DNA of 64,000 bases from Alkalimonas delamerensis (GCF_030717955.1 NZ_JAUZVY010000002.1:496001-560000); one strand, 5' to 3'. Positions 8,566 to 18,405 are shown, numbered from the stretch's first letter. Notes: a model not told the origin generated them from the letters alone. Made by a program: numbers and translations.

Positions 8566-10416
8566 TTAGACCTGACTCGCTATCCACTGCTCGACACGTC
8601 GCTCCAGCAGATCCAAAGGCAAGGCCCCGCCACCGAGAATGGTATCGTGAAATTGTCGGATGTCGAAACGATCCCCCAAGGCATGCTCAGCCTGGGTGCG
8701 CAGTTGTTGTATGCGAATCATGCCGATTTTATACGAGGTCGCCTGCCCAGGCATCACCAAATAGCGCCGAACTTCTGAACGAACGGCTTCCAATGGGATT
8801 GGGGTATGCTGCTGAAAATACGCAATGGCCTCTTCTTCCGTCCACCCCTTGGCATGCAGCCCTGTATCCACCACCAACCGGACGGCTCGCCAAATTTCAG
8901 TAACCAAGCGACCAAAGTCGGAGTATGGATCCTGGTAAGCACCCATCTCTTTGGCCAACAGCTCGGCATACAGGGCCCAGCCTTCCACATACACAGTAAA
9001 GTTCACCTGGGTACGGAAGCGCGGAATTCCCTCAAGCTCTTGGGCAATGGAGATTTGCATGTGATGACCAGGGTTACCTTCATGATAAGCAATGGCTTCC
9101 ATTTCATTTTTTGGCATCGCCCGCATGTCGGATAAATGGGCATAATAAATGCCAGGACGGCTTCCATCCGGTGTGCCGGGGAAATAGTGTTGAGCCGCTC
9201 CAGGTTGCTCCCTAAAGGGCTCTACACGCTTCACCACTAAATCAGCTTTGGGTAAAATACCGAAATAATCGGGCAAGCGTTCATTGATAAACGCTAAAAA
9301 CTCCTCGGTATCATCAATGTACGCCTGACGCCCTTCATCCGTATCCGGGTAAAAAAAGCGGTCGTCGGTTCGGATAAACTCAAAAAATTGCTGCAGGTCA
9401 CCATCAAAGCCTACACTTTCACGGATGGCTTCCATTTCTGCGGTAAGGCGGGATACTTCCTCTAAGCCTAAATGATGGATTTCATCGGCAGTCATGGTCG
9501 TCGTGGTTGATACCTGCAGCATATGGTTGTAGTAGGAAAGACCGTCTGGATGACGCGAGACCCCGGTAGGATTCACCAGAGCAAGTTCCGACTCTTGTTG
9601 CAGCCACTCCAACAATGCCTGATAGGCAGGTTGAAAATAACTGATTAAAGCTGCTTCAGTCTGGCTGCTAAATGCCTGAGCCTGCTCATCCGTCAATTTG
9701 TCGTGCTGCTGTAAGTTGGCTATTTTTTGACGTGAATTTTGCAACAGCGGCGAATCCACATCGGAATCGGATTCAAAGGGCTGACCACGAAGTAAGTTTT
9801 CAACCTGCTCGATCACGCCTTCATAGGCAAATCGAGGCGCTCTGATACCTTGCTCGCTGTTCATGCGAGCCTGGGCCAAAACCTGAAGAATGGCGACACT
9901 GATCCCCTCAATCCGCTGAATAAAAGCCCGCATGTCTTCTTCGTTGTCAACCTGATGAAAACTCATCAGGATTTGCGGTAACATGCTGTGCAAACCCTGC
10001 ATTTGATTGAACAAATAGCCATGCTGACGAAATTCAGCCGCAGCTTCCATTTGTTGGTACTGATGCAACCACAGGTCATAAGAGGTTTGCGCTTCTTCAG
10101 AAAGCAGCGAACGGTCGAAGTTTTCGGTCAACTCTTTAACACTGGCAGCGGCTCTTGCCAACTGCGCATCTTGCGCTGCCTGACTCATGTCATCGACATC
10201 AAACTGCCGGTCTTTGCGTCCCAAAAAAGTTAGCATCAATGGGCTGTACTGCAGTTGTTGCTCGTACTGAGCATCAAACCATTGGTTCAGCCGTTTCGTT
10301 TCTTGCTGTTGCAACTGAGCAAAATCGGGTGCAGTCGATGCATCTGACTGTGGTGCAGGTTGGCAACCAGCAAGCAACAGAGCAAGCGAGCTGACAAGCA
10401 AAGTATGACGCAGCAT
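8566..10416 (-). CDS. DUF885 family lipoprotein (putative metallopeptidase)
   Basis: The start is ATG 10416, preceded by AAGGA; it gives a clean lipoprotein signal, MLRHTLL to LLAGC, with the lipidated Cys at about residue 21. The mature protein (616 residues in all) is mostly helical and carries the DUF885 signature AYHEGNPGHH, a zincin-like HExxxxH arrangement, and a conserved EGWALYAE block. The family is thought to be peptidases anchored to a membrane and facing the periplasm; no substrate is known. A longer in-frame start at 10476 would bury the lipobox and is rejected. Confidence 0.88.
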   Translation of the reverse strand: MLRHTLLVSSLALLLAGCQPAPQSDASTAPDFAQLQQQETKRLNQWFDAQYEQQLQYSPLMLTFLGRKDRQFDVDDMSQAAQDAQLARAAASVKELTENFDRSLLSEEAQTSYDLWLHQYQQMEAAAEFRQHGYLFNQMQGLHSMLPQILMSFHQVDNEEDMRAFIQRIEGISVAILQVLAQARMNSEQGIRAPRFAYEGVIEQVENLLRGQPFESDSDVDSPLLQNSRQKIANLQQHDKLTDEQAQAFSSQTEAALISYFQPAYQALLEWLQQESELALVNPTGVSRHPDGLSYYNHMLQVSTTTTMTADEIHHLGLEEVSRLTAEMEAIRESVGFDGDLQQFFEFIRTDDRFFYPDTDEGRQAYIDDTEEFLAFINERLPDYFGILPKADLVVKRVEPFREQPGAAQHYFPGTPDGSRPGIYYAHLSDMRAMPKNEMEAIAYHEGNPGHHMQISIAQELEGIPRFRTQVNFTVYVEGWALYAELLAKEMGAYQDPYSDFGRLVTEIWRAVRLVVDTGLHAKGWTEEEAIAYFQQHTPIPLEAVRSEVRRYLVMPGQATSYKIGMIRIQQLRTQAEHALGDRFDIRQFHDTILGGGALPLDLLERRVEQWIASQV

Positions 10417-10476
10417 AAGTAATTCCTTGTTAAGGTAAGTTGTCACTGTCCACTGTAAACCAGCGCCTGCAACCAC

Positions 10477-11322
10477 TTAATACAACATGCCGGCCTTGGG
10501 GTTTAACACAGAAAGAAGATAGAGTGCTTCACTATTGCAGAAATCCAGGGCTGCGCGCAAGTCTGGCTGTATGATTCCTAGCACCTCAAGAATAAAGGGG
10601 TCCAACAGGTTGGCTTGCTTGTACAAGTCAGGCTGCACATTGCTAAGCGCCAGGCGAGAAGAAATGTTCAGTAACAAGACGGCAGGTTGGCGCAAGTGTT
10701 TGTCGGGTTGATGCTGCAAAGCAATGGGTTCAATGATGCTGGGCGGCAGCTGCCACAGGCGCAGCAAGGCAGCGCTGAGTTCGGCGTAGGTAAAGCCAAG
10801 CACCCGACGTTGGCACTGCCAGGGCTTTTCTTCCCGGCTGTACCCGGCGCAGGCTTTGGCCAGTTCCGGATCTTGCTGGCACAGCGCCAACTCGCCAATA
10901 TTGTGCAGCAAGCCGGACACGTACAGCTGTTCACTTTGCCGCGGAGCCACTTTGTTGCCAAGGGCTCTGGCAATTAACGCCGTATGAACACTCTGCTCCC
11001 AGAACCGGTCCATGTCGATGCCCGGGTTTTGCACTTGCTCTGTTACACTGATAACGGCTGAGCTTATCACCAGATTGTAGATGGTCTCACCACCCAGCAC
11101 GACCAGCGCTTTGCTGATGGTATCGATTTTTTTCGGTAAGTTGTAAATGGCACTGTTGGCCAGCTTTAAAATTTTGCTGGCAAGCGAAGGGTCCAACTGA
11201 ATCACCTCGGCCACCTCATCCATGTCGGCCCGCTCAGACTCCAGCAGTTGCTTGACCCGCAAATAAGCATCTGGGAAAACAAATACCTCGGTCACATTTT
11301 CAGCGTATTGTAGTGCGTTCAT
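10477..11322 (-). CDS. HDOD domain protein
   Basis: The 281-residue cytosolic protein consists of one HDOD domain: LESERADMDEVAEVIQLDPSLASKILKLANS, then GGETIYNLVISSA, and the degenerate HD site LLHNIGELAL. HDOD proteins lack the full HD-hydrolase metal site and usually act as signalling adaptors in motility, chemotaxis or stress pathways. There is no second output domain. The ATG at 11322 is preferred to the TTG three bases upstream. Confidence 0.85.
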   Translation of the reverse strand: MNALQYAENVTEVFVFPDAYLRVKQLLESERADMDEVAEVIQLDPSLASKILKLANSAIYNLPKKIDTISKALVVLGGETIYNLVISSAVISVTEQVQNPGIDMDRFWEQSVHTALIARALGNKVAPRQSEQLYVSGLLHNIGELALCQQDPELAKACAGYSREEKPWQCQRRVLGFTYAELSAALLRLWQLPPSIIEPIALQHQPDKHLRQPAVLLLNISSRLALSNVQPDLYKQANLLDPFILEVLGIIQPDLRAALDFCNSEALYLLSVLNPKAGMLY

Positions 11323-11463
11323 CAAACAAGTCTCTGCTTTGGTTGGCCAGCTGCTATTCAGTATAGTCTTCTGACAGGAAAATGATGAAAAGACTTGAAG
11401 AATAACAGATTAGCACAGACCCGGCGAGAGCGGGTCCGTGAAAATTCGAGGTGGGTTGAAAAT

Positions 11464-11497
11464 AAAAAAATTGGGCTTGAGGGGCCTGCAAGGCCCC
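11464..11497 (-). terminator. Terminator of the zwf-eda operon
   Basis: Directly after the eda stop, a GC-rich stem GGGGCC/GGCCCC (11481-11497) is followed on the minus strand by a run of seven T about ten bases further on. A second hairpin, GACCCG/CGGGTC, lies at 11418-11436 and may back it up. Confidence 0.6.
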
Positions 11498-11500
11498 GGG

Positions 11501-12154
11501 CTACGAGCGCTGTGCTGCCAGTGCCAGCGCATCTTGACAAAGCTGAGTGACTTTTGACCAGTCGCCTGCGGCAATGGCATCCGCTGGCAGTACCCAGGAA
11601 CCGCCTACACAGCAGACATTTGGCAATGCCAAGTACTCGAGAAAGTTTTTGTCGTTAATGCCACCTGTCGGGCAAAAACGAACTTCAGAGAAAGGACCAT
11701 GAATGGACTTCAGCGTTTTGACGCCACCGGCGGCTTCAGCCGGGAAGAATTTAAAATGAGTGTAGCCAAGGTCCAGACCCTCCATCAACTCGGAGATGCT
11801 GGCAATCCCGGGAATCAGCGGAATGGTGGACTCCCGTCCAGCCAGCAACAGCTCCCGGGTCATTCCAGGACTAATGGCAAAACGAGCACCGGCATCGATG
11901 ACCTGCTGCAATTGCTCCGACGAGGTCACGGTACCCGCCCCGACAATAGCGTCCGGTACCTCTTGGCTCAATAACCGAATCGCATCCATCGCAACCGGGG
12001 TGCGTAAGGTGACTTCCAGTACCCGTAAACCGCCAGCGACCAGTGCTTTTGCCATCGGAACCGCTTCTGCTAAATCATTGATCACGATCACCGGTACCAC
12101 GGGGCCTTGCGCAAACAAGGTAGCTGGATCCAGTTGCCAATTTTCAAATGCCAT
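11501..12154 (-). CDS. eda: 2-keto-3-deoxy-6-phosphogluconate aldolase
   Basis: The 217-residue protein is a class I aldolase of the KDPG/KHG family. It has GAGTVTS, the helix-strand RFAISPGMT, IPLIPGIAS, the Schiff-base lysine in HFKFFPAE, and the phosphate-binding FCPTGGI. It splits KDPG into pyruvate and glyceraldehyde 3-phosphate, the last step of the Entner-Doudoroff route. It is the final gene of zwf-pgl-edd-glk-eda and starts five bases after glk. Confidence 0.96.
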   Translation of the reverse strand: MAFENWQLDPATLFAQGPVVPVIVINDLAEAVPMAKALVAGGLRVLEVTLRTPVAMDAIRLLSQEVPDAIVGAGTVTSSEQLQQVIDAGARFAISPGMTRELLLAGRESTIPLIPGIASISELMEGLDLGYTHFKFFPAEAAGGVKTLKSIHGPFSEVRFCPTGGINDKNFLEYLALPNVCCVGGSWVLPADAIAAGDWSKVTQLCQDALALAAQRS

Positions 12155-12159
12155 AATTG

Positions 12160-13146
12160 TTAGTCGCTCTGAGTTTGTTGAGTCATGGTTTGCTTCAGAT
12201 ACAAAGCTGCACCGGTTAGGCCAGGTTGCTCGGCCGTGATCACATAGGTTGGAATCGCCTGGTTAAAGGCCTGAAAACGGCCTTTTTGCTCGAAACGGTT
12301 GCGAAAGGCACTGCGCTCCAGCAAAGGCAACAGACGAGGGACAATGCCACCGCCAATAAAGACGCCACCAGCAGTACTGAGCGTTAACGCCAGATCGCCG
12401 GCTAAGCTGCCAAGGCTGGCAAAGAACTGATCCAGCGTGGCCACGGCCACTGCATCGTCACCTAGTTCAGCCGCTGCGGTAATGGCTGCGGCGGATAAAG
12501 GCTCCACCTCACGCTGCTGATAGTCCGCAATGGCCAGATAGAGATCTTCCAGCCCGGGCCCGGATAACAAGCGCTCTGGTGAGACATGACCGTATTTAGC
12601 GGCCAGAAACTGATGAATGACCCACTCCTGCTCTGTCACAGGAGCCCAGTCGGTGTGGCCACCCTCACCCGGCAATGGCAGATAGAGGCCACTAGTCAGG
12701 GGCAGCAAATGACCGACTCCCAGGCCGGTGCCAGCACCCAATACCGCCATAGGCTTCCCTTGTTGCGGTTGGCCCTGACCAATTTGCACCGATTGCCCCT
12801 GCTGCACCACCGGCAAGCACATGGCAACGGCGGTAAAATCATTCATCACCAGCAAGGTTGAAAGCTGCAACTGCTGTTTCATCGCCTGAATCGAGAACTG
12901 CCAGTGAAAGTTGGTCATCCGGACCTCATCGCCTTGCACTGGGCAGGCGATGGCAATGGCGACATCCCGAAGCAATTGCAATTGTTGCTGTTCGCGGTAG
13001 TGCTGCAATGCATCAGCCAGGCTGGCAAAGTCAGCGCAAGCAAATACCTGCACCTTATCGAGACTCAGATCCTGCAGATTGACCCGACTAAAGCGGGCAT
13101 TGGTACCGCCAATATCGGCAACAATGGCGTACTTAGCTTCAGCCAT
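12160..13146 (-). CDS. glk: Glucokinase
   Basis: The ATG at 13146 has a GGAGG site at the right distance and gives MAEAKYAIVADIGGTNARFS, the phosphate-binding start of Glk proteins; the longer frame back to 13212 lies inside edd and is not needed. The 328-residue protein also has the GAGTGLGVG and EGGHTDW motifs (substrate binding) of the non-ROK glucokinase family. It phosphorylates glucose with ATP and supplies zwf. Its first 8 bases overlap the edd stop (ATGGCTGA), indicating translational coupling. Confidence 0.95.
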   Translation of the reverse strand: MAEAKYAIVADIGGTNARFSRVNLQDLSLDKVQVFACADFASLADALQHYREQQQLQLLRDVAIAIACPVQGDEVRMTNFHWQFSIQAMKQQLQLSTLLVMNDFTAVAMCLPVVQQGQSVQIGQGQPQQGKPMAVLGAGTGLGVGHLLPLTSGLYLPLPGEGGHTDWAPVTEQEWVIHQFLAAKYGHVSPERLLSGPGLEDLYLAIADYQQREVEPLSAAAITAAAELGDDAVAVATLDQFFASLGSLAGDLALTLSTAGGVFIGGGIVPRLLPLLERSAFRNRFEQKGRFQAFNQAIPTYVITAEQPGLTGAALYLKQTMTQQTQSD

Positions 13147-14989
13147 GCTCGCCTCCATCTGATTGCAAGTGCTGCTCACTGGCAAAAAGAGCGCAAGCGC
13201 CCTCTTCTGCACCCGTCAACTGCATCCGTAACCCGCTAAAAAGCTCACGCCCCATGCCGGCATAGCTCTCGGTCAGGTCAACCTCAGCAAGAGGACGTTT
13301 TGCCAGCTCAGCCGCATCCACCAACAGCTCCAACACACCTTGTTCAGCATCGACTTTGATCAAATCACCATCTTGCACTTTGGCCAGCAGGCCGCCTTCA
13401 ACGGCCTCTGGCGTGACATGTATGGCTGCTGGAACCTTGCCAGAAGCACCGGACATCCGGCCATCGGTCACCAGAGCGACTTTAAAGCCCCGGTCTTGCA
13501 ACACCCCCAGTGGTGGCGTTAACTTGTGCAGCTCCGGCATACCAATGGCTTTCGGGCCCTGAAAGCGCACCACCACCACGCAATCTTTATTCAACTCTCC
13601 AGCTTTAAAAGCGGTATCAAGCTGATGCTGGCTGGAGAACACCACCGCCGGGGCGGTAATGACTTCGGTGCCATCGCGCAGTGCCGAGGTTTTCATCACA
13701 GCCCGGCCCAAGTTGCCGGACAGCACCTCAAGGCCGCCATGGCTTTTGAATGGTTTATCGACTGAGGTCAGTACTGTGCTATCGAGCGATTGCTCAGGTC
13801 CGTCAACCCAAACCAGCTTGCCATCGAGCAGCTCAGGCACCTGGGTATAACGACGTAAGCCAAAGCCAGCAACGGTTTGCACATCCTCATGCAGCAAACC
13901 ATGATCCAGCAAGGTTCGGATCAAGTAGGCCATGCCACCGGCTTGCTGAAAGTGATTGATATCAGCCTGACCATTGGGGTAAATCCGGGTGATCAGTGGT
14001 GTGGCACTGGACAGTTCAGCAAAATCATCCCAATTCACCAGATAACCGGCCGAACGTGCGACGGCAATCAGGTGCATGGTGTGATTGGTTGAACCGCCAG
14101 TCGCCAACAGCCCGACCAGGCCATTGACGATGGACTTCACATCGATCAGCTTGCCGATGGGTTGGTAATCGGTGCCTAGATCCGTTAAGCGGGTCACCTG
14201 ACGGGCTGCAGCCTTAGTAAGCTCATCCCGTAAGGCGGTACCTGGGTTGACGAAGGATGCACCAGGCAAATGCAGGCCCATCATTTCAACCACCAGCTGA
14301 TTGGAGTTGGCGGTGCCGTAAAAGGTACAGGTACCAGCAGCATGGTAAGAAGCAGACTCGGCTTCCAGCAGCTCTTCTTTCCCCACCTTGCCCTCAGCAA
14401 ACAACTGACGAACCCGGGCTTTTTCTTTGTTTGGGATACCAGACGGCATTGGCCCGGCCGGAACAAAGACAAAGGGCAAATGACCAAAACTAAAGGCGGC
14501 CATCAACAAACCGGGCACAATCTTGTCGCAGATCCCCAGCATCAGGCCGCCATCAAACATGTTGTGGGATAAGCCAACTGCCGCCGCCATCGCAATAATA
14601 TCGCGGCTCATCAAACTAAGTTCCATCCCCGGCTGGCCCTGGGTGACGCCATCGCACATCGCAGGGACGCCGCCGGCAAACTGGGCGACACTGCCAACCT
14701 CCTGCGTCGCAGTTTTGATTAAAGCCGGATAATGTTCGTAAGGCTGATGCGCCGAGAGCATGTCGTTGTAGGATGAAATAATGCCAATATTGGCTTTGGT
14801 CAGGCTGCGCAGATCCGCCTTATCGTCCTTGCCACAAGCGGCAAAACCATGCGCCAGGTTGCCGCACGACAAGGAACCACGATGCGGGCCTTTTAGCCGG
14901 GCTTTTTCAATTCGCTGCAGATAAACGGCCCGGCTGTGCTCGCTTCTGGCGGCAATACGATCGGTAACGCGTTGAATGACAGGATGCAT
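13139..14989 (-). CDS. edd: 6-phosphogluconate dehydratase
   Basis: The 616-residue protein is an IlvD/Edd-family dehydratase with a [4Fe-4S] cluster. Cysteine ligands are visible in ACGKDDKADLRS, PAMCDGVTQG and AAGTCTFYGTANS. MFDGGLMLGICDKI and VTDGRMSGASGKVPAAIHV are family signatures. It converts 6-phosphogluconate to KDPG in the cytosol. It is the third gene of the operon, starting 9 bases after pgl, and its length is the usual one. Confidence 0.96.
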   Translation of the reverse strand: MHPVIQRVTDRIAARSEHSRAVYLQRIEKARLKGPHRGSLSCGNLAHGFAACGKDDKADLRSLTKANIGIISSYNDMLSAHQPYEHYPALIKTATQEVGSVAQFAGGVPAMCDGVTQGQPGMELSLMSRDIIAMAAAVGLSHNMFDGGLMLGICDKIVPGLLMAAFSFGHLPFVFVPAGPMPSGIPNKEKARVRQLFAEGKVGKEELLEAESASYHAAGTCTFYGTANSNQLVVEMMGLHLPGASFVNPGTALRDELTKAAARQVTRLTDLGTDYQPIGKLIDVKSIVNGLVGLLATGGSTNHTMHLIAVARSAGYLVNWDDFAELSSATPLITRIYPNGQADINHFQQAGGMAYLIRTLLDHGLLHEDVQTVAGFGLRRYTQVPELLDGKLVWVDGPEQSLDSTVLTSVDKPFKSHGGLEVLSGNLGRAVMKTSALRDGTEVITAPAVVFSSQHQLDTAFKAGELNKDCVVVVRFQGPKAIGMPELHKLTPPLGVLQDRGFKVALVTDGRMSGASGKVPAAIHVTPEAVEGGLLAKVQDGDLIKVDAEQGVLELLVDAAELAKRPLAEVDLTESYAGMGRELFSGLRMQLTGAEEGACALFASEQHLQSDGGEHG

Positions 14990-14998
14990 AAATAACCT

Positions 14999-15685
14999 CT
15001 ATTCGGGAGCGAACATCACCTGGATATCGACGCCAGGCTGCTGTAAGAAAGCGCGGATTGGCATCTGCATGACGTCATCTCCGGCAACGGCCTGGTTCAG
15101 TACCGGCAATTTAGCGGGACCGACCAGATGCAAGAAAAGGTGGCGGCTGTTCAACAGCCGCTGTTTCGACAAGGACATCCGCTGATAAGGCGCTGTGGTT
15201 GGATTCACAGCCAGCGCATCGGCCGTTGTGCTAAGTCCTTCGGCCAGTTCTTTGCTGCAGGGAAACAGCGATGCGGTATGGCCATCTTCGCCCATGCCCA
15301 GTATCACTGCATCAAAAGTTGGCACCGCTGCCAGACGCTGCGCAATGGTATCCGCCCCCTGCTCCGCTTTGGCATCCGCCGTCACCAGGCTGATAAAGTT
15401 GGCCTGACTGGCCTTGTCTTGCAGCAACACCGATTTGACCAGTCGCTCATTGCTGTCCTTGGCATCGGCTGGCAGCCAGCGATCATCGGCCAGGGTAATG
15501 GTGATTTTGTGCCAGGGCAGCTCAGTGCTAGCCAGTTGAGCAAACAAGGCCTGCGGCGTACGGCCACCGGAGACCGCCAAAAAGGCATGACCACGCTCTG
15601 CCACCGCCTCGGATAAAATGGCAATCAAGCGCTCGGCAAAGTCGGCATTCAGGGCGGCACTGTGTTCAAAACGGTGAAATTGCAT
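14999..15685 (-). CDS. pgl: 6-phosphogluconolactonase
   Basis: The 228-residue protein is of the DevB/SOL type. It shows LAVSGGRTP near the N-terminus, DDRWLP, and VILGMGEDGHTASLFP, the substrate pocket. It hydrolyses 6-phosphogluconolactone made by Zwf. ATG 15685 has GGAGC upstream and is preferred to the adjacent TTG. The gap to zwf is nine bases. Confidence 0.95.
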   Translation of the reverse strand: MQFHRFEHSAALNADFAERLIAILSEAVAERGHAFLAVSGGRTPQALFAQLASTELPWHKITITLADDRWLPADAKDSNERLVKSVLLQDKASQANFISLVTADAKAEQGADTIAQRLAAVPTFDAVILGMGEDGHTASLFPCSKELAEGLSTTADALAVNPTTAPYQRMSLSKQRLLNSRHLFLHLVGPAKLPVLNQAVAGDDVMQMPIRAFLQQPGVDIQVMFAPE

Positions 15686-15694
15686 CAAAAGCTC

Positions 15695-17161
15695 CTATTC
15701 GTCCCAGTTGCGATCATCGCGGGCCAGCAATGAAATGGCCGACACCGGCCCCCAGCTGCCAGCCTGATAACTTTTCGGTGGCTCGCCAGTGGCCTTCCAG
15801 GCATCAAGGATGCCATCAACCCAGCGCCAGGCATGCTCGACTTCATCACGACGTACGAAGAGGTATTGATTGCCCAGCATGGCTTCGAGCAACAGCCGCT
15901 CGTAGGCATCGGCAATGCGCTTCGAACTGAAGGTTTCATCAAAGCTCAAATCAAGCTTGGTCTGGCGCAATTGCATGCTCTCACCCAGCCCCGGGATTTT
16001 GTTCATCACCTGCACTTCGACCCCTTCATCGGGTTGCAGGCGAATAATCAGTTTGTTGGCGGGCAGCTGTTTGTAAGTTTCGTGGAAAATATTGTGCGGC
16101 TGCGGCTTGAAGCTGATCACCACCTCGCTGCGTTTTTCCGGCATCCGCTTGCCGGTACGCAAATAAAAGGGAACACCAGCCCAGCGCCAGTTGTCGATAT
16201 CGACTTTTATCGCAACAAAAGTCTCGGTGCTGCTGTTGCTGCGCGCGCCCTCTTCATCCAGGTAGCCTGGCACAGCGCCTCCGGCCACATAGCCACCTGT
16301 GTACTGGCCACGCACGGTTTTATCGTGCACATTGCTGATGTCGATGGGTCGCAAGGCTTTTAATACCTTGAGTTTTTCATCCCGAATGCTGTCGGCATCC
16401 AGCCGGGCTGGCGGCTCCATCGCGATCAGCGTTAACACTTGCAGCAAATGATTCTGCACCATGTCGCGCATCTGGCCGGCATCGTCGTAGTAACTCCAGC
16501 GCCCTTCGACACCAACCTCTTCGGCCACGGTAATTTGCACATGGTCGATGGCATTGTGATCCCAGTTGGAGGCAAAAATGGCATTGGCAAAGCGCAGTGC
16601 CAACAGGTTCAACACCGTCTCTTTGCCCAGGTAGTGGTCAATCCGATACACCTGAGACTCGGCAAAGTACTGCGCAACCTGTTCATTGATTTGGCGCGAA
16701 GATTCCAGATCATGGCCAATGGGTTTTTCCAGTACCACACGTGCCGGCTCATCCGCCAGACCTGCAGAGTGCAGACCCGCGCAAATTAATGGAAACAGCG
16801 CCGGCGGAGTCGCAAAATAACTGACCGGTATGCGCTGTGTTGGATCCACCACAGTGGTGAGCTTCTGATAAGCTTTGGCGGAGGATAAGTCCAGCTGAAC
16901 ATAATGCAGCCGCTGTTCAAAGCGTTGCCAAACAGCTTCATCAATGGGCTCTTTCTTAATAAACTTTTCCAGGTTGGTCCGCACCAACTGCTGATAAGCG
17001 GTTTGATCCAGCTCATCCCTTGCTATGCCAACAACCCGGCTGTCATCGTGCATTAATCCGGCTTTTTCCAACTGATACAAAGCAGGCAGTAATTTACGGC
17101 GAGCCAGATCGCCCTTGGTGCCAAACAACAGAAGATCACAGGCTTTTGCGGCAGATGACAT
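15695..17161 (-). CDS. zwf: Glucose-6-phosphate 1-dehydrogenase
   Basis: The 488-residue enzyme has the NADP-binding FGTKGDLARRKLLPALY start (typical GxxGDLA), the active-site RIDHYLGKE, and the EKPIGHD block. It oxidises glucose 6-phosphate to the lactone and opens both the Entner-Doudoroff and pentose phosphate branches. It is the first gene of a five-gene operon. Its promoter region faces hexR and contains a near-perfect HexR palindrome 83-99 bases before its start, so it is very likely repressed by HexR and released by KDPG. Confidence 0.97.
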   Translation of the reverse strand: MSSAAKACDLLLFGTKGDLARRKLLPALYQLEKAGLMHDDSRVVGIARDELDQTAYQQLVRTNLEKFIKKEPIDEAVWQRFEQRLHYVQLDLSSAKAYQKLTTVVDPTQRIPVSYFATPPALFPLICAGLHSAGLADEPARVVLEKPIGHDLESSRQINEQVAQYFAESQVYRIDHYLGKETVLNLLALRFANAIFASNWDHNAIDHVQITVAEEVGVEGRWSYYDDAGQMRDMVQNHLLQVLTLIAMEPPARLDADSIRDEKLKVLKALRPIDISNVHDKTVRGQYTGGYVAGGAVPGYLDEEGARSNSSTETFVAIKVDIDNWRWAGVPFYLRTGKRMPEKRSEVVISFKPQPHNIFHETYKQLPANKLIIRLQPDEGVEVQVMNKIPGLGESMQLRQTKLDLSFDETFSSKRIADAYERLLLEAMLGNQYLFVRRDEVEHAWRWVDGILDAWKATGEPPKSYQAGSWGPVSAISLLARDDRNWDE

Positions 17162-17244
17162 AATGGAGTCCCATGCTAAAGATGTAATTTTACAACAACA
17201 GCCGCATACTAGCGCAGCGTTTTGCCGTTGTAAACCCGACTTAT

Positions 17245-17259
17245 TGTAATTTAATTACA
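17245..17259. promoter_or_regulatory. HexR operator in the zwf-hexR intergenic region
   Basis: TGTAATTTAATTACA (extending to TTGTAATTTAATTACAA) is a palindrome with one central base and matches the known gammaproteobacterial HexR motif. The 262-base divergent region between zwf and hexR contains no gene. Position suits repression of zwf and possibly autoregulation of hexR. Confidence 0.85.
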
Positions 17260-17423
17260 AATATGCTTAAGTGACTTTATTATACCCGCAGTTGACCAGC
17301 TAAGATGGGTTTTATGCCGACAACTGTGGTAAAATAAATACTTTTCTGTAACCGGCTTTGGATGTATAACAACATTCATTACATCGCGATTGACGGTTAG
17401 GTCGATTACTCAGGAAGCATCGA

Positions 17424-18281
17424 ATGAATGTCCTTGAAAAAATAGTAAATAGCGTGGCCAACTTCAGTAAGTCTGAACGCAAAGTCGCTGAAGTGATCCT
17501 GGCTAATCCGCAAACGACCATTCATAGCAGTATAGCTGCTCTGGCCAAGATGGCGGATGTCAGTGAGCCGACGGTCAATCGCTTTTGCCGTCGGCTTGAT
17601 ACCAAAGGTTTCCCAGACTTTAAACTGCATTTGGCGCAGAGCCTGGCCAATGGCACCCCTTACGTCAATCGGCACGTGGAAGAAGAAGACGGGCCCGAGG
17701 CCTATACCGCCAAAATCTTTGAGTCCACCATGGCAGCGCTGGACTCCGCTCGCCACAATGTCGACATCAATGCCATCAATCGGGCAGTCGATGTGTTGAC
17801 ACAAGCCAAGAAGATTTCTTTCTTTGGTCTTGGCGCCTCAGCGTCGGTGGCCCACGATGCTCAGAATAAGTTCTTTCGCTTCAATGTGCCTGTGGTCTGT
17901 TTCGATGACATTGTGATGCAGCGCATGTCCGCCATTAACAGTGCGGAAGGCGATGTCGTAGTATGCATCAGCCATACCGGCCGCACAAAAAATCTATGCG
18001 ATATTGCGGCCATTGCCCGTGAAAACGACGCCACCGTGATAGGGGTGACCGCGTACGACAGCCCGCTGGCGCGCGAGTGCACCCTGGTGCTGTCACTGGA
18101 TGTGCCGGAAGATACCGACATGTACATGCCAATGGCGTCGCGGGTCGCCCAGCTGGTACTGATTGATATTCTGGCCACTGGCTTTACCTTGCGGCGTGGC
18201 TCTAAATTCCGTGAAAACCTGAAAAAGGTCAAAGACAGCCTGCGTGGCTCTCGCTTTGAGAAGAAAGATAGTCCAGCCTAA
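17424..18281 (+). CDS. hexR: HexR, RpiR-family transcriptional regulator of central carbon metabolism
   Basis: The 285-residue protein has an N-terminal RpiR-type helix-turn-helix (residues 1-77, SEPTVNRFCRRLDTKGFPDFK as recognition region) and a C-terminal SIS sugar-phosphate domain (about 120-250) with FGLGASASVAHDAQNKFFR and CISHTGRTKN. HexR binds KDPG, which releases it from DNA. Two matching operators lie beside it, at zwf and at pyk, so it is flanked by its own targets. The start matches the usual MNVLEKI. Confidence 0.95.
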   Translation: MNVLEKIVNSVANFSKSERKVAEVILANPQTTIHSSIAALAKMADVSEPTVNRFCRRLDTKGFPDFKLHLAQSLANGTPYVNRHVEEEDGPEAYTAKIFESTMAALDSARHNVDINAINRAVDVLTQAKKISFFGLGASASVAHDAQNKFFRFNVPVVCFDDIVMQRMSAINSAEGDVVVCISHTGRTKNLCDIAAIARENDATVIGVTAYDSPLARECTLVLSLDVPEDTDMYMPMASRVAQLVLIDILATGFTLRRGSKFRENLKKVKDSLRGSRFEKKDSPA

Positions 18282-18344
18282 ACCACAACGACAGCCGATC
18301 AGTGGTCTGCTGTCGTTATTTATTTTCCTACCGACGCTGTATTC

Positions 18345-18359
18345 TGTAATAAAATTACA
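18345..18359. promoter_or_regulatory. HexR operator upstream of pyk
   Basis: TGTAATAAAATTACA is a palindrome of the same class as the zwf site. It ends 46 bases before the pyk start, in the 124-base hexR-pyk gap. Confidence 0.85.
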
Positions 18360-18405
18360 TTACACTAGTTACCACTAGCCTTCCTCTTCTATTCAGGAGC
18401 CATTG

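Noticed and set aside
11418..11436. GACCCG/CGGGTC hairpin as promoter element of the HDOD gene
   Set aside because: It has the form of a terminator stem after eda and no promoter boxes surround it.
14976..15616. Several long plus-strand frames opposite pgl and zwf
   Set aside because: Shadows of well-identified enzymes on the minus strand; codon pattern is that of the complement.
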